In this document: positions 42,519 to 53,780 of the stretch, one piece after another | Position numbering within the stretch: position 1 is the stretch's first letter | Layout of the letters: each line of letters starts with the position of its first letter | DNA from: Palaemon carinicauda | Lineage: Eukaryota > Arthropoda > Malacostraca > Decapoda > Palaemonidae | Length of the DNA stretch: 64,000 nucleotides | NCBI RefSeq assembly: GCF_036898095.1 | Contig: NC_090767.1 | Span: 25,194,570-25,258,569 of the forward strand | Direction: 5' to 3' | Notes under the pieces: generated by a model | What the model was told of the DNA's origin: nothing | Database searches by the model: none | The model's input: the letters and a program-made list of their open reading frames with translations, nothing else | Program-made: the position numbers and the translations under genes

Positions 42519-43214
42519 TTATCTCACCGTTGTTAGAATGCATCTTGCCAGAGAGCCTTGGGGTCTGGGACTGGGGAACAGAACAACGGGAGCCTGAAGT
42601 TCAGGGCCATTGCGACGAGGTCCAATGTCGGAGAACCCCAGGACTTTGTTGGCTACTAGATGATCCAAAGACAACTCGGTACTCACTATCCGAGATGCTC
42701 TGCACAGGTTGTTGGCGAGCACATTCCTTTTGCTCGGAATGAAGCGTGCCAATAGTGGTATTGAGTGGATCTCGGCCCATCTCAGTATCTCTACTACTAG
42801 ATGGGATAGGTCCTGCAAAAAAGTACCTCCTTGCTTGTTGAGCTAAGCCACTACTGTGGTGTTGTTTCTCATCACCACCACTGAGTGGCCCACCAGGAAT
42901 TGTTGGAGCTGTTGAAGGGCCAGAAAGATGGCCTTCATCTCTAGGAGATTTATGTGGAGGTGCTCTTCTGACTCTGACCAGAGGCTTGAGGTCGTTTGGT
43001 GCAGCACGTAGGGCCCCCACCCTCTCTTAGAAGCGTCTGAAAACAGCAACAAATCCGGGGGGAGTATGAGAACATCCACTACCTTTCGTAGATTCTCGTT
43101 TGCCACCCACCACTCGAAGCCGGTTAGTTCAGCTGATCCCATGGGGATCCAGATGTCCGGGGAATCGCGAGTCTGATTCCATCGGGAATTGAGTCGCCAC
43201 TGGAGGAATCTCAT
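42519..43214 (-). pseudogene. DIRS II RNase H domain
   Basis: Frame 42843-43214 has LLLFSDASKRGWG (Asp), NLLEMKAIFLAL (Glu) and MRNNTTVVA, where the third catalytic Asp is Asn, then TAG. Frame 42519-42818 follows with RFIPSKRNVLANNLCR. The Asn and the TAG are identical to DIRS I. It resumes in the same order before the recombinase. Confidence 0.85.
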
Positions 43215-43224
43215 CCTGAAGCGA

Positions 43225-44154
43225 TCATTGGGAACTAAACGGGCCAGTGATGAAAGGTGACCAAGAAGATGTAACCACGTTTGGGCAGGAAGTTCTTCTC
43301 GTCTGAGAAAAGGTCTTGCGACCTTTCCAAGCTTTTGTTATCCTATTGTCTGATGGGAAGGCTTTGTGGAGACTGGCGTCTATAATCATGACCCGGTATA
43401 CCAGTCTCTGTGTAGGAAGCAGGGATGACTTCTCATGATTTACTATGATCCCTAGATCTTGGCAAAGTCTCAGAAGTTTGTCTCTGTGTTGAAGAAGGGT
43501 TGACACAGAGTCTGCTAGGATTAGCCAGTCGTCCAGATAGCGGAGGAGACTGATGCCAATAATGTGTGCTCAAGATGAAACTTGGGCAAACACACTGGTG
43601 AAAACTTGAGGTGCTGTGGAAAGACCGAAGCACAGCACCTTGGACTGGTATATTCTGTTGTCTAGGCTGAATCTTAAGTACTTCCTTGAAGACGGATGGA
43701 CTGGGATCTGGAAGTACGCGTCCTTTACATCCAATGTGCTCATGAAGTCCTGTGGTCTTACCGCTAGTCTGACAGTGTCTGCCGTCTCCATGCTGAACGG
43801 AGTTTGCTTGACAAACTTGTTCAGGGCCGAGAGGTCAATGACTGGTCTCCAGCCTCCAGACGCTTTTCTTACAAGTAAGAGTTGACTGAAGAAGCCTGGG
43901 TACGGTACCCGTCGAAGACCTCTTTGAGAGCACCCCTCTTCAACAGGGTCTTGACTTCTGCCCGAAGGGCCTACCCGTTTGCTGATCCCATGGCAAAGGA
44001 GTCTATTGAAACTGGATTCCTGGTTAGGGGAGGGAGAGATGTTATGAACGAGAAGAGATATCCTAGACAAATCACGGAGATTGTCCAAGGATCGGCCCCG
44101 AGTTTCTTCCATCTGTCCGAGCAACTTTGTAGGCATCCCCCCACTGGTGGACAA
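43225..44154 (-). pseudogene. DIRS II reverse transcriptase
   Basis: Frames 43570-44154 and 43225-43506 cover the RT: GGWRPVIDLSALNKF, LDVKDAYFQIPVHPSSR, FGLSTAPQVFTSVFAQVSS, a TGA at about 43572 where DIRS I has TGG, then LRYLDDWLILA. The catalytic motif itself is intact. The upstream part from the GRSLDNLRD block is in the wrong frame relative to the pre-RT domain, as in DIRS I. Confidence 0.85.
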
Positions 44155-45343
44155 GCAGGGGGAGTGCCTATCCTAGCGTTTGCGGCCTCGGCTGCTCCCT
44201 CTAGGATTTTTCCCTCCCCTGGAGGACTTCTTGCCTTTACTGTCCTTGACAGGAAAGGCCTTATTAGACACCACTGTCTTCGCTGCTGTCTTCGTTGTTG
44301 TGGTCTTGGTTGGACGGGACTGCTGAGGAGCTGGAGGTTTATAGGGCTTGGATATCAGAGCCCTATGGAGGAGGGAGTCCTGATGGGACTTCCTCCGCCT
44401 CTCAGCAGCCTGTTTCACGTCCTAAGGCTCAAACAGGTGGGCTCCCCCGAGGGAGGAATGTCTGAGCCTAGTTATCTCGACGTTGGGGACTTGATGGTGG
44501 AATCTCTCAGACACCGCATCTCAACGTTTCAAGATGGTGTTTGCCCACAAGTTCGAAACTTGGTGGGCAAGAAACTCGATCGAGCGAGTGCCTGAGAGAA
44601 GGAAAGTCTCCATTGCCTTCCTGGTACTTTCCTTGGAGAGATCCTCGGTTTGTATCAGAATTCCCGAGGTCCCTAACCAGATATCTAGCCACGAAGTAGC
44701 CTGTATAGCATACTTTGTGACCTTTTCCTGATTAAGGATTTCGGCTGCCGAGAAATAGACCTACCGCCTGGAGATTCTCTCGAGAGGTCCCTTTAGTTAG
44801 CTCTTCCAGAGAGTGGTGAAGAGGAAGAGCTGGACTGGGCTCCCCCAGGATCTCAAAGTACACGAGGAGGTGGGAGGAGCTTGTTAGTAAAACCGGAACG
44901 GTAGGAGGAGGCAAACTCGCAGAGCTGTTGGGCGATCTTAGCCCTGACACTCTTCAACCCCTGAGGTATACTGGGAGGAGAGTGATGGAAATGGAGGTAC
45001 AGGGAATGAGAAGGAGAGGGAGACCCAAGCGAAGGTGGATGGACTGTATCAAGGATGACCTTCGATCAAAGGGATTAACCGGTGATGAAGTGTGGGACAG
45101 AGGTAGATGGAGAAACCTGACCAGAAACATCGACCCCACATAGAAGTGGGAAAAGATGTAGACAAAGGAAAAGAAGATGACTTTAACCCCTGAGACCAGG
45201 GCAGGGCTGCACTGGTCTTTGAGGGTTTCTGGGTGCCGAAGATAGTCTAAAACCATGTCCTTGCCCTCCCGAGGGGATATCTATGGGTTAGAAAATCTAC
45301 CGAGAACCCTAATAAAGAGTCAGGACCTGCCAGAATGCATGTT
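44155..45343 (-). pseudogene. DIRS II gag C-terminal / linker region
   Basis: Contains the basic block at 44173-44418 (KQAAERRRKSHQDSLL onwards) and otherwise short broken frames. At about 45054 it carries the uninterrupted sequence into which the MULE is inserted in DIRS I. The long plus-strand frame at 43882-44595 is antisense and matches that at 22507-23220. Confidence 0.6.
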
Positions 45344-47495
45344 CTAACTCTTGGTGCTCTCCTTCTGATATCGGACTTGCAGCGAAGTCTCCATCTTCCA
45401 TCCCCAAGAGCTTTTCTTAGGGTGGGTCGTAGATATCCCTCGATTGGCTGGCTGTCTCCGTCTTTGTAGTCCTGGCAGAGGAATTTGGCAGGGTCTTGGA
45501 GTCTTTGGACTCCTTCCGAGGAAAGAGTTAAGACTCCAACATCGAAGGCCTGGATGTTGTGTTCCTCCTGATCTCTGACCGAGGGAAACTCTAAACGTGA
45601 AGGGAGGTTTCCTCCGACAGTGGAATGGAGGAGGGCTTTTTCTCATACGACTCCCTTGGTAAGGGGGAGGTGGGAGAGTATCCCTGGGGAGACACTGAGG
45701 GACTAGCCTTGATGGCCTGATCGGAGTCAGTTTCACCCTCGAGGAAGTGACCACGTCGGAAACTCCTCTTTTCTTCTTCCATGGGGTAGAGGAAGCCATG
45801 GTTCCGTGTCGCGAATCTAGAGCTATAGGCTGCTCTGATGAGAGGCCAGACAGGGCAGGATTGAATGGTTTTGTTACGGTTCTGACTAGGCTACTGATCC
45901 AAGACTACTGACTGACTGATGCAATGTCAGAAAGATCCCCTAAAGAGAAAGGGACCGAAGGTTCCCTACGAGGAGTTAACGTAATAGGTGGGTCCGCCTT
46001 AGAAGAAGGCAATTTTGGGATCCTGAACCCCTCTGCTGGTGCCCGTTTCCCTTTTCCCAGAAGGTCACGCTGAAATGCATTTGCGGGGAGGAGAGTGAGG
46101 CGATGGTGACCTGGCCGGGTGTAATTTCTGTGCTCGTGCCGGTTGGCGCGCGTGCTGGTGAAACTTGGAGCACAGGTGATAGCTGGCGTGTAGGTGAGAG
46201 CTAGCAAATGGGCGAGCGTTGGCTTGCGCACGCGAACGAGTTTTGGCGCACGTGTATGGGCGATTGCCGGACGCGCATGTCCTGGTGCGTGCGCGCGGGA
46301 GAGAACTGGCGCGCAGCATCTCACCAACGTGCAAGCGAGTGCTGGCGCGCAGCAGCTCACCAACATGCAGGCGAGTGCTGGCGCGCAGCAGCTCACCAAC
46401 GTGCAGGCGAGTGCTGGCGCGCGGGAGCGCGCTGGTGCACAGGAGAGATTTGATGCGCAGGAGAGCGCTGGCGCGTAGGTGAGTGTTGACGTTCGGGAGA
46501 GCGCTGGCGCGTAGGAGATCATGGGACCATAGGCGCAGGGCGTGCAGGAGATCGTGGGCGCGCAGGAGGACGCTGGCGCGTGGTAGACCATGGGCGCGTG
46601 GGCACAGCGCGCGTAGGAGAGCGCTGATGAGCAGGAGTGTGTTGGCGTGTAGGCGCATATCGTAGCTGCCGTCTATGAGGGCAAGCAGGTGAGGGCAAGC
46701 AGTCTCACGTTGACGAGCAGCTGGTGAGAGCTGATGTCCTGTAGGAGGTTGGTGAGCTGCAAGGTGATGACACGCAGCCGAGGACTTCAGTAGGGCCTCA
46801 AGAAGCTTTATCGGGAACAAGAACGGTGATGGAAGGTCGGCAGGTCTGATGGGTGGAAGGTCAGGAACTGGAATGTGCCCATTATAAGGGCAAGCATCCA
46901 CCAATGGGTATCGCAAACGATCAGCAGAGAGGTCCAGGACCGAAGTCGGAAAACTAGTAGCAGGTCCAGTGACGGTCGAAGGTCGATGGTCAGATGACTG
47001 CAGCGGAGGCTCCTCAGCAGGTGAAGGCTACGACGACAAAGCAGAAGAGTTGAAAAGGCTCCTCTTCACTGATGGTGAAGGGAGACCTCTAAGGTGAAGT
47101 GGAGGGCGAGCTTTCCGACGAAAGTGCCTTCTAGGGGCCGTTTGATCAGCAAGCTGACCGTATGCCGCAGCAGTCCTCCAAAGATCAGTCTCTATGAGTG
47201 AACTCCCCGGAGGGGGAAAAACACTCACAAATGTTGGACTTAGTTTCCCCCTCGAAGGATGTTCAGGAACGGGGGAAACTAAGTCGGCAGCAACCGCTGG
47301 AGAGTCTGGAGGGGCAGAGGAGTCGGATGAGATCAAGGGTGACACCTCTGACACCACAACGTCGACAAGGGCCAGAGGATCTACCTTTGACGTCGACGAA
47401 GACTGCTGAACAGTAGCACCCTTGCGGATGATCTGCAGCAATGAGTCCTTGGAGGGCGGACCCGAGAGTCCCAAGGATGACCAAACCTGTAACAA
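45344..47495 (-). pseudogene. DIRS II gag, low-complexity region
   Basis: Frames include 45344-45799 (151 codons, SSTPWKKKRGVSDVV, basic and Pro-rich), 46065-46916 and 45905-46591 (Ala/His/Arg/Leu-rich, repetitive), and 47028-47495 (155 codons, Ser/Pro-rich). They are in different frames, so the gag is fragmented or the true frame is hidden by the GC-rich repeats. No enzyme motifs. The part left of about 46840 matches DIRS I closely; the part from 46840 to 47500 diverges more. Confidence 0.5.
46309..46416. repeat. 36-bp minisatellite in DIRS II gag, 3 units
   Basis: Three tandem units of exactly 36 bp (46309-46344, 46345-46380, 46381-46416), each GCGCGCAGCA..CTCACCAAC..GCGAGTGCTG with few changes. 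DIRS I has two units at 25902-25973. Confidence 0.93.
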
Positions 47496-47624
47496 AGGGG
47501 TTAGTGATAAGACCTCACCTGGGGGGAGAGGTGGGGCCGCTTCGCTAGGGGAAGCAACACCATCCTTCGATGACCGGGGTTGGCCGACATTAACTTGGTC
47601 TACGCTATTACTCGACGGTCTTTC

Positions 47625-47945
47625 TTAAGAGGCCGAATGAGTAGGAGATTCGGAGGAGGGTCGGGAGACCGAAGAAGAGGCCTTGGGTTTTCCTCCCTTT
47701 GAAAGAACCTTTGAAGGAGAAATATCCCGCTTAGACTTCTTCCGCCGTTGCCCAAACCTCTCCCACTGGGAGGAAGACCATTCCCTACACTCATTACACT
47801 TATATTCCCTATCATACCGTTGACCTCTGCATATAGGACAAAGGGTGTGAGGATCTGTCTCCACCCCTGACATAAATGTTCCACAAGGCCGGCCGGTGAG
47901 TCCAGGGCAGGTACGCATGGTAGCAGAAGTCAACTTCACAAACAC
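47625..47945 (-). CDS. DIRS II gag zinc-binding frame (106 aa)
   Basis: Short open frame with the module CPGLTGRPCGTFM, HTLCPICRGQRY, CNECREWSSSQWERF, then a Lys/Arg/Ser-rich tail (RRKKSKRDISPSK). It is homologous to residues about 55-160 of the DIRS I frame. It starts close to the right terminal repeat, so this is the native N-terminus of gag in this family. The role is inferred as nucleic-acid binding; I know no closer functional assignment. Confidence 0.7.
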   Translation of the reverse strand: MFVKLTSATMRTCPGLTGRPCGTFMSGVETDPHTLCPICRGQRYDREYKCNECREWSSSQWERFGQRRKKSKRDISPSKVLSKGGKPKASSSVSRPSSESPTHSAS

Positions 47946-48039
47946 TCAATAGAAAAAGAAAAAGCAAAAAAGAACTGATTAATGGCTGTCCAAATAAAGG
48001 CGAAGGATGAAGACCGGCAACGTCCGTTCACCATCCGAG

Positions 48040-48205
48040 CCAAAAGCAAAGTGAGCTCAATCACAGGTATGTGAGGGGGGGGGGGTGGCATAGCAAGCTA
48101 CCCTCCCCTATCCCCCGCTAACTAGCGATGTGGGTAGTTAATCCTCGCTAAACTTTAATGGCTCGCCATTTCAGCTATGCCGAAAGTAATACCCCTAATA
48201 AATAA
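48040..48205 (-). repeat. DIRS II right (5') terminal repeat
   Basis: Inverted relative to 40485-40647 and homologous to 28790-28995. Includes a G11 run at about 48077-48087. It directly abuts the 441-bp inverted-arm element at 48206. Confidence 0.8.
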
Positions 48206-48646
48206 GGGATTTTGACGAAGGAAAAATCTATTTCTGGGGAGAGACCTGTGACGCCCGGCGAAAAAGTCCTTCTTTGTACTTTTTCTGATATAAATCTTCC
48301 AAATATACCAGAGAAAATTAAAAGCATGGAATGCAGAGGTTACAACCCTCGCGCGAGCACCTTGTTGGTGTCGTATATCTAACAAGGGCGTTTGTAAAAC
48401 ACTATTCACAGGCTGTCTTCCATTTAGATAATCCCTTCATCAAAGGGGGAGGGCCGTGACAGGCCCTAGAGAATACAGTTGGGTTACCCTACCGACACCC
48501 ACCACTCGCGCTCACTAGGTCATCCTTCTGCAAGAACATATGGCTTGGCAAGGAAAGGGTGGGTCCGTACAAAAATAATCGGGAAGGGTTTCGCCGGGCG
48601 TCACAGGTCTCTCCCCAGAAATAGATTTTTCCTTCGTCAAAATCCC
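48206..48646. mobile_element. 441-bp element with perfect 56-bp inverted arms
   Basis: 48206-48261 (starting GGGATTTTGACGAAGG) is the exact reverse complement of 48591-48646. The interior (48262-48531) is the R repeat in inverted orientation. It has no coding content. It is wedged exactly between the DIRS II terminus and the family D inverted end. It could be a MITE-like derivative, or two family D terminal repeats head to head. Confidence 0.85.
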
Positions 48647-48683
48647 TTTTCTGGGTCGAACCTGTGACGGCCGGCGAAAAAGT
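48647..48683. repeat. Family D inverted terminus, left
   Basis: 37 bp starting TTTTCTGGGTCGAACC and ending GGCGAAAAAGT; perfect inverted match to 55627-55663. Confidence 0.9.
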
Positions 48684-49079
48684 ACCAGAGAATGCCTTCC
48701 AAGCCCAATAAATTAATAACATAATGAGGAGAATACAATCACCATGTACGACAATACTATGATATAATAAAGTAATCGTCCAATTACCAACCAGCCAAAT
48801 GACATAGGGAACGTAAGGTTAAATAATAATGACGACAAGGAACCAACTGAGTGTCGAATCGCAAAGGCATCAAACCTTACATGTCTAAGTATATCTAATC
48901 ATTAAAGGAACGGTAACTACAATAACAGTTAAACCATAGGAATTAAACATGGCAAATATCATAGGGCTAACGAACTACCAAGGAGAGCGGCGACGTGGTG
49001 TGAGTGGCGGGTAGGAGGGAGAAGAGAAGAGATGGAAGAAAGGAAGAAGAGGAGATTAATGGGGAGAGATAAGGCTCCC

Positions 49080-50123
49080 CTCTGCCATCGTTGGGTATTT
49101 AAGGGCCTGTAAGATCTTTAGATATTGGCGTTTGACAACCATAGGGGATTTCCAACCCGTCTATTTTTTAAAATCATCAAAGTCCCTGTTCTGGAAATCA
49201 TTGTTGGAGGCATCTACTGTCCGTATATCATGAGCCTGGGGAAATGATTCCGGATTAGTATGTTTAATGAAGTAGAGGATTTGTTGCCTGATACCGTGAA
49301 TGGAAATAGTACCTCCTTGTTCCCTGATAACCAAGGAGCCAGACGAGCGGGTGGCAGTTCTAGCTAAAAAGGGGCTTGAGAGTGTGACTGTACACGGAGA
49401 AAAATCCTGGGGATGAAGAATAATCTTCCGAGAGGAGCACCTATTTTGCGGATCCTCATTTTTTAGCTAGGGAAGCTTTGTCTGGAAAGGAGTACTTCGG
49501 CTGAAGGGAGGAAATCTATGTTTTCCGGGTTTCGTGAGAGCTGCTAGTTCTGATGTTCCATCACCTGAGGCCATAGCCGTTAGAAATAAAGTCTTCCTAA
49601 GAAGAGTGATATAAGAGCAGGATTCATTGTCCGTGTCCATCGCAAGTTTGAGAACACCGTTCAGAGACCAAGAGTCCTTTTGTGGCCGAACCGAAGGTAG
49701 AAGCCTAGCACATGTTTTTGGGGTTGATGAGAAATAGGAATCAGCTAGGTTAATGTTGAACCCAACAAGGTAGATCTTCTTCAAAGCTGACTTGATGGTG
49801 GTTAAAGTGCTAACTGTTAGGCCTTTGTCAAATAGGAACCTCAAGAAAGAGATGGCTAAATGCGGGGACATACGAGTATGGTCTGCACTCTTAGGGGACC
49901 TACTAGTTGTTAACGGCCGAATCATATTGGCGAATTGTCGAGTCCCTTTTTGTCCCATTCGATGAAGAGATCGTTTCCGGTTCAATGTTCGCATCTCTAC
50001 GAGCTGCCAACTTCCTGTAGTCCACAAAGTTAGAGTTTTGGCTATCCTTGAGTAATCTGACACAGTGAGTTTGGATACTCGGGTCAGTTTGAGGAACGGG
50101 ATCCGGATGGGACTGAGTTTCAA
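49080..50123 (-). pseudogene. Family D tyrosine recombinase
   Basis: Frame 49467-50123 has the N-terminal domain (HLAISFLRFLFDKGLTVSTL, SALKKIYLVGF) and the start of the core (LLRKTLFLTAMASGDGTSEL). The first catalytic Arg, expected before SEL, reads GDGTSEL and is missing. Downstream in another frame (about 49080-49330) are HDIRTVDAS with the HxxR motif, a TGWKSPMVV block and the Tyr in KRQYLKIL. A frameshift near 49460 separates them. Confidence 0.8.
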
Positions 50124-51124
50124 CTCGAGGAGGAGAGGAAACCAACTGTTCTTGGCCAGTGAGGTGGTACTAAAGCCACTGCGCCCGGGAAGGAGCGTAG
50201 TTTGTGTAAAAGTTTTTAGAAGATTCCCTGGGGGAGATAGGGAAATCTTCTTCTAATGGTTCCAATCCCGGGGTAATGCGTCCATGGCATAAGCCCGAGG
50301 GTCCAGGGTTGGGGTCACATAACAAGGAAGTTAGTGATTCATCTGAGTTGCGAATAGATCTACCTGGAGGCCTGGAACGAGCCTGAGTATCCACCGGAAT
50401 GAAATTATGTCTAGAGACCATTCTGACTCCAGTGGATCCGTCCTGGATAGTGAGTCCGCTCTCACATTCTGGCCTCCCGCTAGGTGAGGTGCTGACAGGA
50501 ACCAGTTCTCTTCTGTTGCCCAGGCGAAGATAGTGACCAGGATCTGATTCAGGTTGGGTGACTTGGATCCTCCCCTGTTGACGTAGTGTACTGCGTCTGT
50601 ATGTCTGACACTACTCTGATGTGGGTCGACCTCGGAGGAGAGTCTCTCTTCAGGGTCAAGAACACTGCCATGGCTTTGAGAATAATGATATGGGACTGTT
50701 TCATGGAGAGTGACCAAGAACCTGAAACATCTGATGTTCGGAGTAATCCCCCCCATCCACTTAGAGACGCGGCTGTATGGAATGTCACTTGTGGAGGTGG
50801 GAATTGTAGAGGAACCGATTTGGAGAGGTCCTTCGGTTCGGACCATGGGTGTAGTCTCATTTTCAAGACAGAGGGGATCTTCGAGACCATGTCTCTTATA
50901 GGTACTGTAGCTCTCTTTCTCCAAACTCGATTGATGTCTTTGAGTTTGGCTTTTATTAGATCTGTTACTGAAGTGAATTGGAAAAGTCCGAGGATACTTT
51001 CTAAGGCTCTTCGGACACCTGTTTGTGTTTGAGAAAATTTTTTGATCTTGGAAACTATTCCTCTTACCTTTTGGAAGGGAGAGACAACGTGTGCTTCGAA
51101 AGGTCCCACTGAATGGCTAACCAT
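50124..51124 (-). pseudogene. Family D RNase H and linker
   Basis: Frame 50549-51124 leads from the RT thumb into RNase H (VTFHTAASLSGWGGLL; the first Asp of a DAS motif reads TAAS). Frame 50331-50924 contributes GGQNVRADSLSR and VDLFATQMNH, the RNase H C-terminus and the conserved linker to the recombinase. Frame changes and the lost Asp make it inactive. The linker continues to about 50170 (ISPRESSKNF, in shifted frame). Confidence 0.75.
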
Positions 51125-51175
51125 TCTGAGCGGACTGATGGTTGCAGGCGAGATTTTTTGGAGATTGACCCGAAA

Positions 51176-51746
51176 TCACAGGTTGTCGAGAAATTGGAAT
51201 AATTCCTTCGTAGCTCTGTTGCCTTCTATGACCGGCCGGGCCCAAATGAGCCAACCGGCCAGATAAGCAATGATCTGTATCTCTTGGTTCCTGAGTTGTT
51301 CTAACACTCTCTCTCCTAGTTTTGTGAATATCCTGGGATCAATGTTGAGGCCAAAGGGCATGTCTTGAACACAAAGGCTTTCCTGCTTAGGCGGAAACCC
51401 AGATAAGAAGAGAAGTTTCGAGCTAAAGGCGCAAGATAATAGTCGTCGGTAAGATCGACAGAGGTGGTGACGGTCCTACGGGGAAGTAAGGTCCGTACCT
51501 GAGAGATAGTCAACATCCGGAACTTGTCGCAGAGAATGTAAGAGTTTAGCTTGACAAGTCCAGGTCCACTCTCAATGCCGCCAAGCCTTTCTTCGGAATT
51601 GTGAACAGGTGGCTTTGGAACTTCAGTGATTGATCCCGTTTGATTGCTTCTTCTTGAGTAACCCTGTGGTGTACTCTTCCAGGATGGAAGTGGATTTCTG
51701 GGAGAAGGTCACTGGTGGAGGAGGAGGACCTTGTGGCCATTTTCAC
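51176..51746 (-). pseudogene. Family D reverse transcriptase
   Basis: Three short minus frames cover the RT: EEAIKRDQSLKFQSHLFTIPKKG, then TVTTSVDLTDDYYLAPLA..YLGFRL (first catalytic Asp region), then MPFGLNIDPRIFTKLGERVL and IIAYLAGWLIWARPV. The YLDD box reads YLAG at 51251-51268, so both metal-binding Asp residues are gone. Frameshifts lie between the three pieces. Confidence 0.82.
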
Positions 51747-52069
51747 CTCAAACCTTTAGAGATTATGCTATGAGCCCACAGACCGAAGGTCCAATGGTCT
51801 CGAAAGTGGTAAAGTCTACCCCCTACCGGGACCACCGCGTTGTGAGGGGGTGAATCTAGGTACTTTCCTTCTCCGAGCCCCCTTTTTTCTAGGTCCGTCT
51901 CGATGGCGAGACTGTCTTCTACTCCTGTAGCTTCCTCTCTGGTGTCCACGAGAGGAGCCTGAGGGTTCGGATCTAGGGCTGTATGCAGGTAAAACATCCC
52001 AACGGGGTTGGGCTGTGTACCTGGGGAATCAGTGAGGTAGACCACCTGATGAGGGGGATTTGGATGCAT
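51743..52069 (-). pseudogene. Family D pre-RT domain
   Basis: A 108-codon frame ending GGRLYHFRDHWTFGLWAHS, the Gly-Gly-Arg-Leu..Phe..W signature that precedes DIRS RTs in many animals. It directly abuts the RT frame and is probably the C-terminal end of gag or the N-terminus of pol. Confidence 0.65.
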
Positions 52070-53260
52070 AGACGTCGAATCGGAGGGAGGCTGTGATGAC
52101 GAGTGGGTAACCGACTATCGATTCCTGTCTGATAGAGGCCTCAGACAGAACGTATTTCCCACAACTAACCCGATCAGACCATCAAACGTGTAGGTCGAAT
52201 TGGAAGGGCAGATCTTGGAATTATCGTAACCCCCAGACTGACAACATCCTGGTCCAGACAGATCGGGCCTGCCCTTTAGGAAATAATACTGTTACCTTCG
52301 GTACCTTGTCTAACCTAACCAAGGCAATCTCTTTCAATCGAATGAATCCGTTGAACGGGAATTCTAGTACCTGGGAGTAAATTCTAGGTCCCCCAGAGGG
52401 AGGATGTCTATGCCATCCAGATTTATGGTACCATCTATATATGGAACATGTAAGGCAAATCTCTATGCGCTGTTTTTATCGAAGGAGGTTACTTCGATAT
52501 GCCTGGGGCTGTAGGGGGAAACTTCTGAGTTCCTGAACGGATCTGACTCACTACCATACTTTTGAGCTCCGTCATAGCCCCTTGGTTTTCCCTAGAATGT
52601 GTTGCTTTTAGCAGTCACGGTTTATGCAGGGTAACATGAACATCAGGATCCTAGGTCGGTGACGTAGGTAATTGCAAAGCTGAAGGCTCAAAATTCATCC
52701 CCACCTACCTGCCCGTCCATGGGGTCGTCGTCCAACCTTAGAGAGGACACTCTGAGGAGATAGGGACCTCTAGATGGAGCATTTCTTCCCAACCTTGATA
52801 ACCAAGGGCGGAGAGCCTCTCTTGCAGGCCAGAGAGATTCATCATCATCCTGACGGGAACCATGTAGGCGAACTTTCTGTAAAAGAAAGGGGACATAAGT
52901 CTGGATGTTCCTTGAACTTTGGTTAGTGATCCTATTCACAGGCTGGGATCAGCTGTATAACTCATAAAAATCAATTTTAAAGAAAAATCATTTAATGTAC
53001 TATCTTTTGGGGTATAGTTCGACACTTGTATTCATGAAATGTGACACTGTTGGCGCATCCGCCACAGGTTGGCCACCCCTGACTCAGACGTTCAGAACCG
53101 GGTCTAACATTATTTACTGGCTATTAGTATTCTATTGATTCATCTGTTCACTGACCAGAGTTTCAAGGAACAGTAGATAGCCTCTCATGGCATGGTTAGT
53201 CTCGACCCGGCCCTTCATTAGAAGGGGCCAACGTTTGGTTCCCAGTACTGAGTGGAAACT
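52070..53260 (-). other. Family D gag-like region, degenerate
   Basis: Lies where gag is expected. The 83-codon frame at 52688-52939 contains KVRLHGSRQDDDESLW and REALRPWL, which may be gag remains. No zinc module is visible, and nothing else is recognisable up to the 91-bp array. Confidence 0.35.
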
Positions 53261-53624
53261 TATTTCTATTTGAACACTATGTTGTATGGATATTTATTCA
53301 TATTTAGGCATAGTTAGAATTGAATATGTATAAATATAGGCATAATCAATTTATTTCTATTTGAACACGATGTTGTATGAATATTTATTCATATTTAGGT
53401 ATAGTTAGAATTGAATATGCACAAATATAGGCACAATCAATTTATTTCTATTTGAACACTATGTTGTATGGATATTTATTCATATTTAGGCATAGTTAGA
53501 ATTGAAAATGCATAAATATAGGCATAATCAATTTATTTCTATTTGAACACGATGTTGTATGGATATTTATCCATATTTATACATAGTTAGAATTAAATAT
53601 ATGCATAAATATAGGCATAGTTAT
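53261..53624. repeat. 91-bp AT-rich tandem array, 4 units
   Basis: Units start at 53261, 53352, 53443 and 53534 with TATTTCTATTTGAACAC, exactly 91 bp apart. Each contains TTCATATTTAGGCATAGTTA or a near variant. The last unit is the most diverged. It lies inside the leader half of family D. Confidence 0.95.
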
Positions 53625-53780
53625 GTTCATATATTTTTATTTGGACTTTCAAGAATAACTAATGAATATTACCAACGCAAATTCAAAGTGTCATTAAAGT
53701 AAGTACAGTTTACTTTGTATTCATGTTAAATCCTTTCCTTTACAGCAAAAACAAGAGATTGGCCACCCGTGGTCTGAGTG

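Larger units (their letters stand above)
40440..48205 (-). mobile_element. DIRS copy II, structurally complete YR retrotransposon (7.8 kb)
   Basis: On the minus strand: right terminal repeat (48040-48205), gag with a zinc module, low-complexity gag, RT, RNase H, tyrosine recombinase and left terminal structure (40451-40790). The termini are inverted copies of each other over about 165 bp, and there is an internal complementary segment near the 3' end, both hallmarks of DIRS. It lacks the B, MULE and family D insertions found in DIRS I. All three enzyme genes carry lesions. DIRS elements integrate by YR and make no target duplication, so none is expected. Confidence 0.85.

Noticed and set aside
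46309..46416. 36-bp repeats as a CRISPR-like array
   Set aside because: Units are contiguous without spacers and lie in a eukaryotic retroelement.
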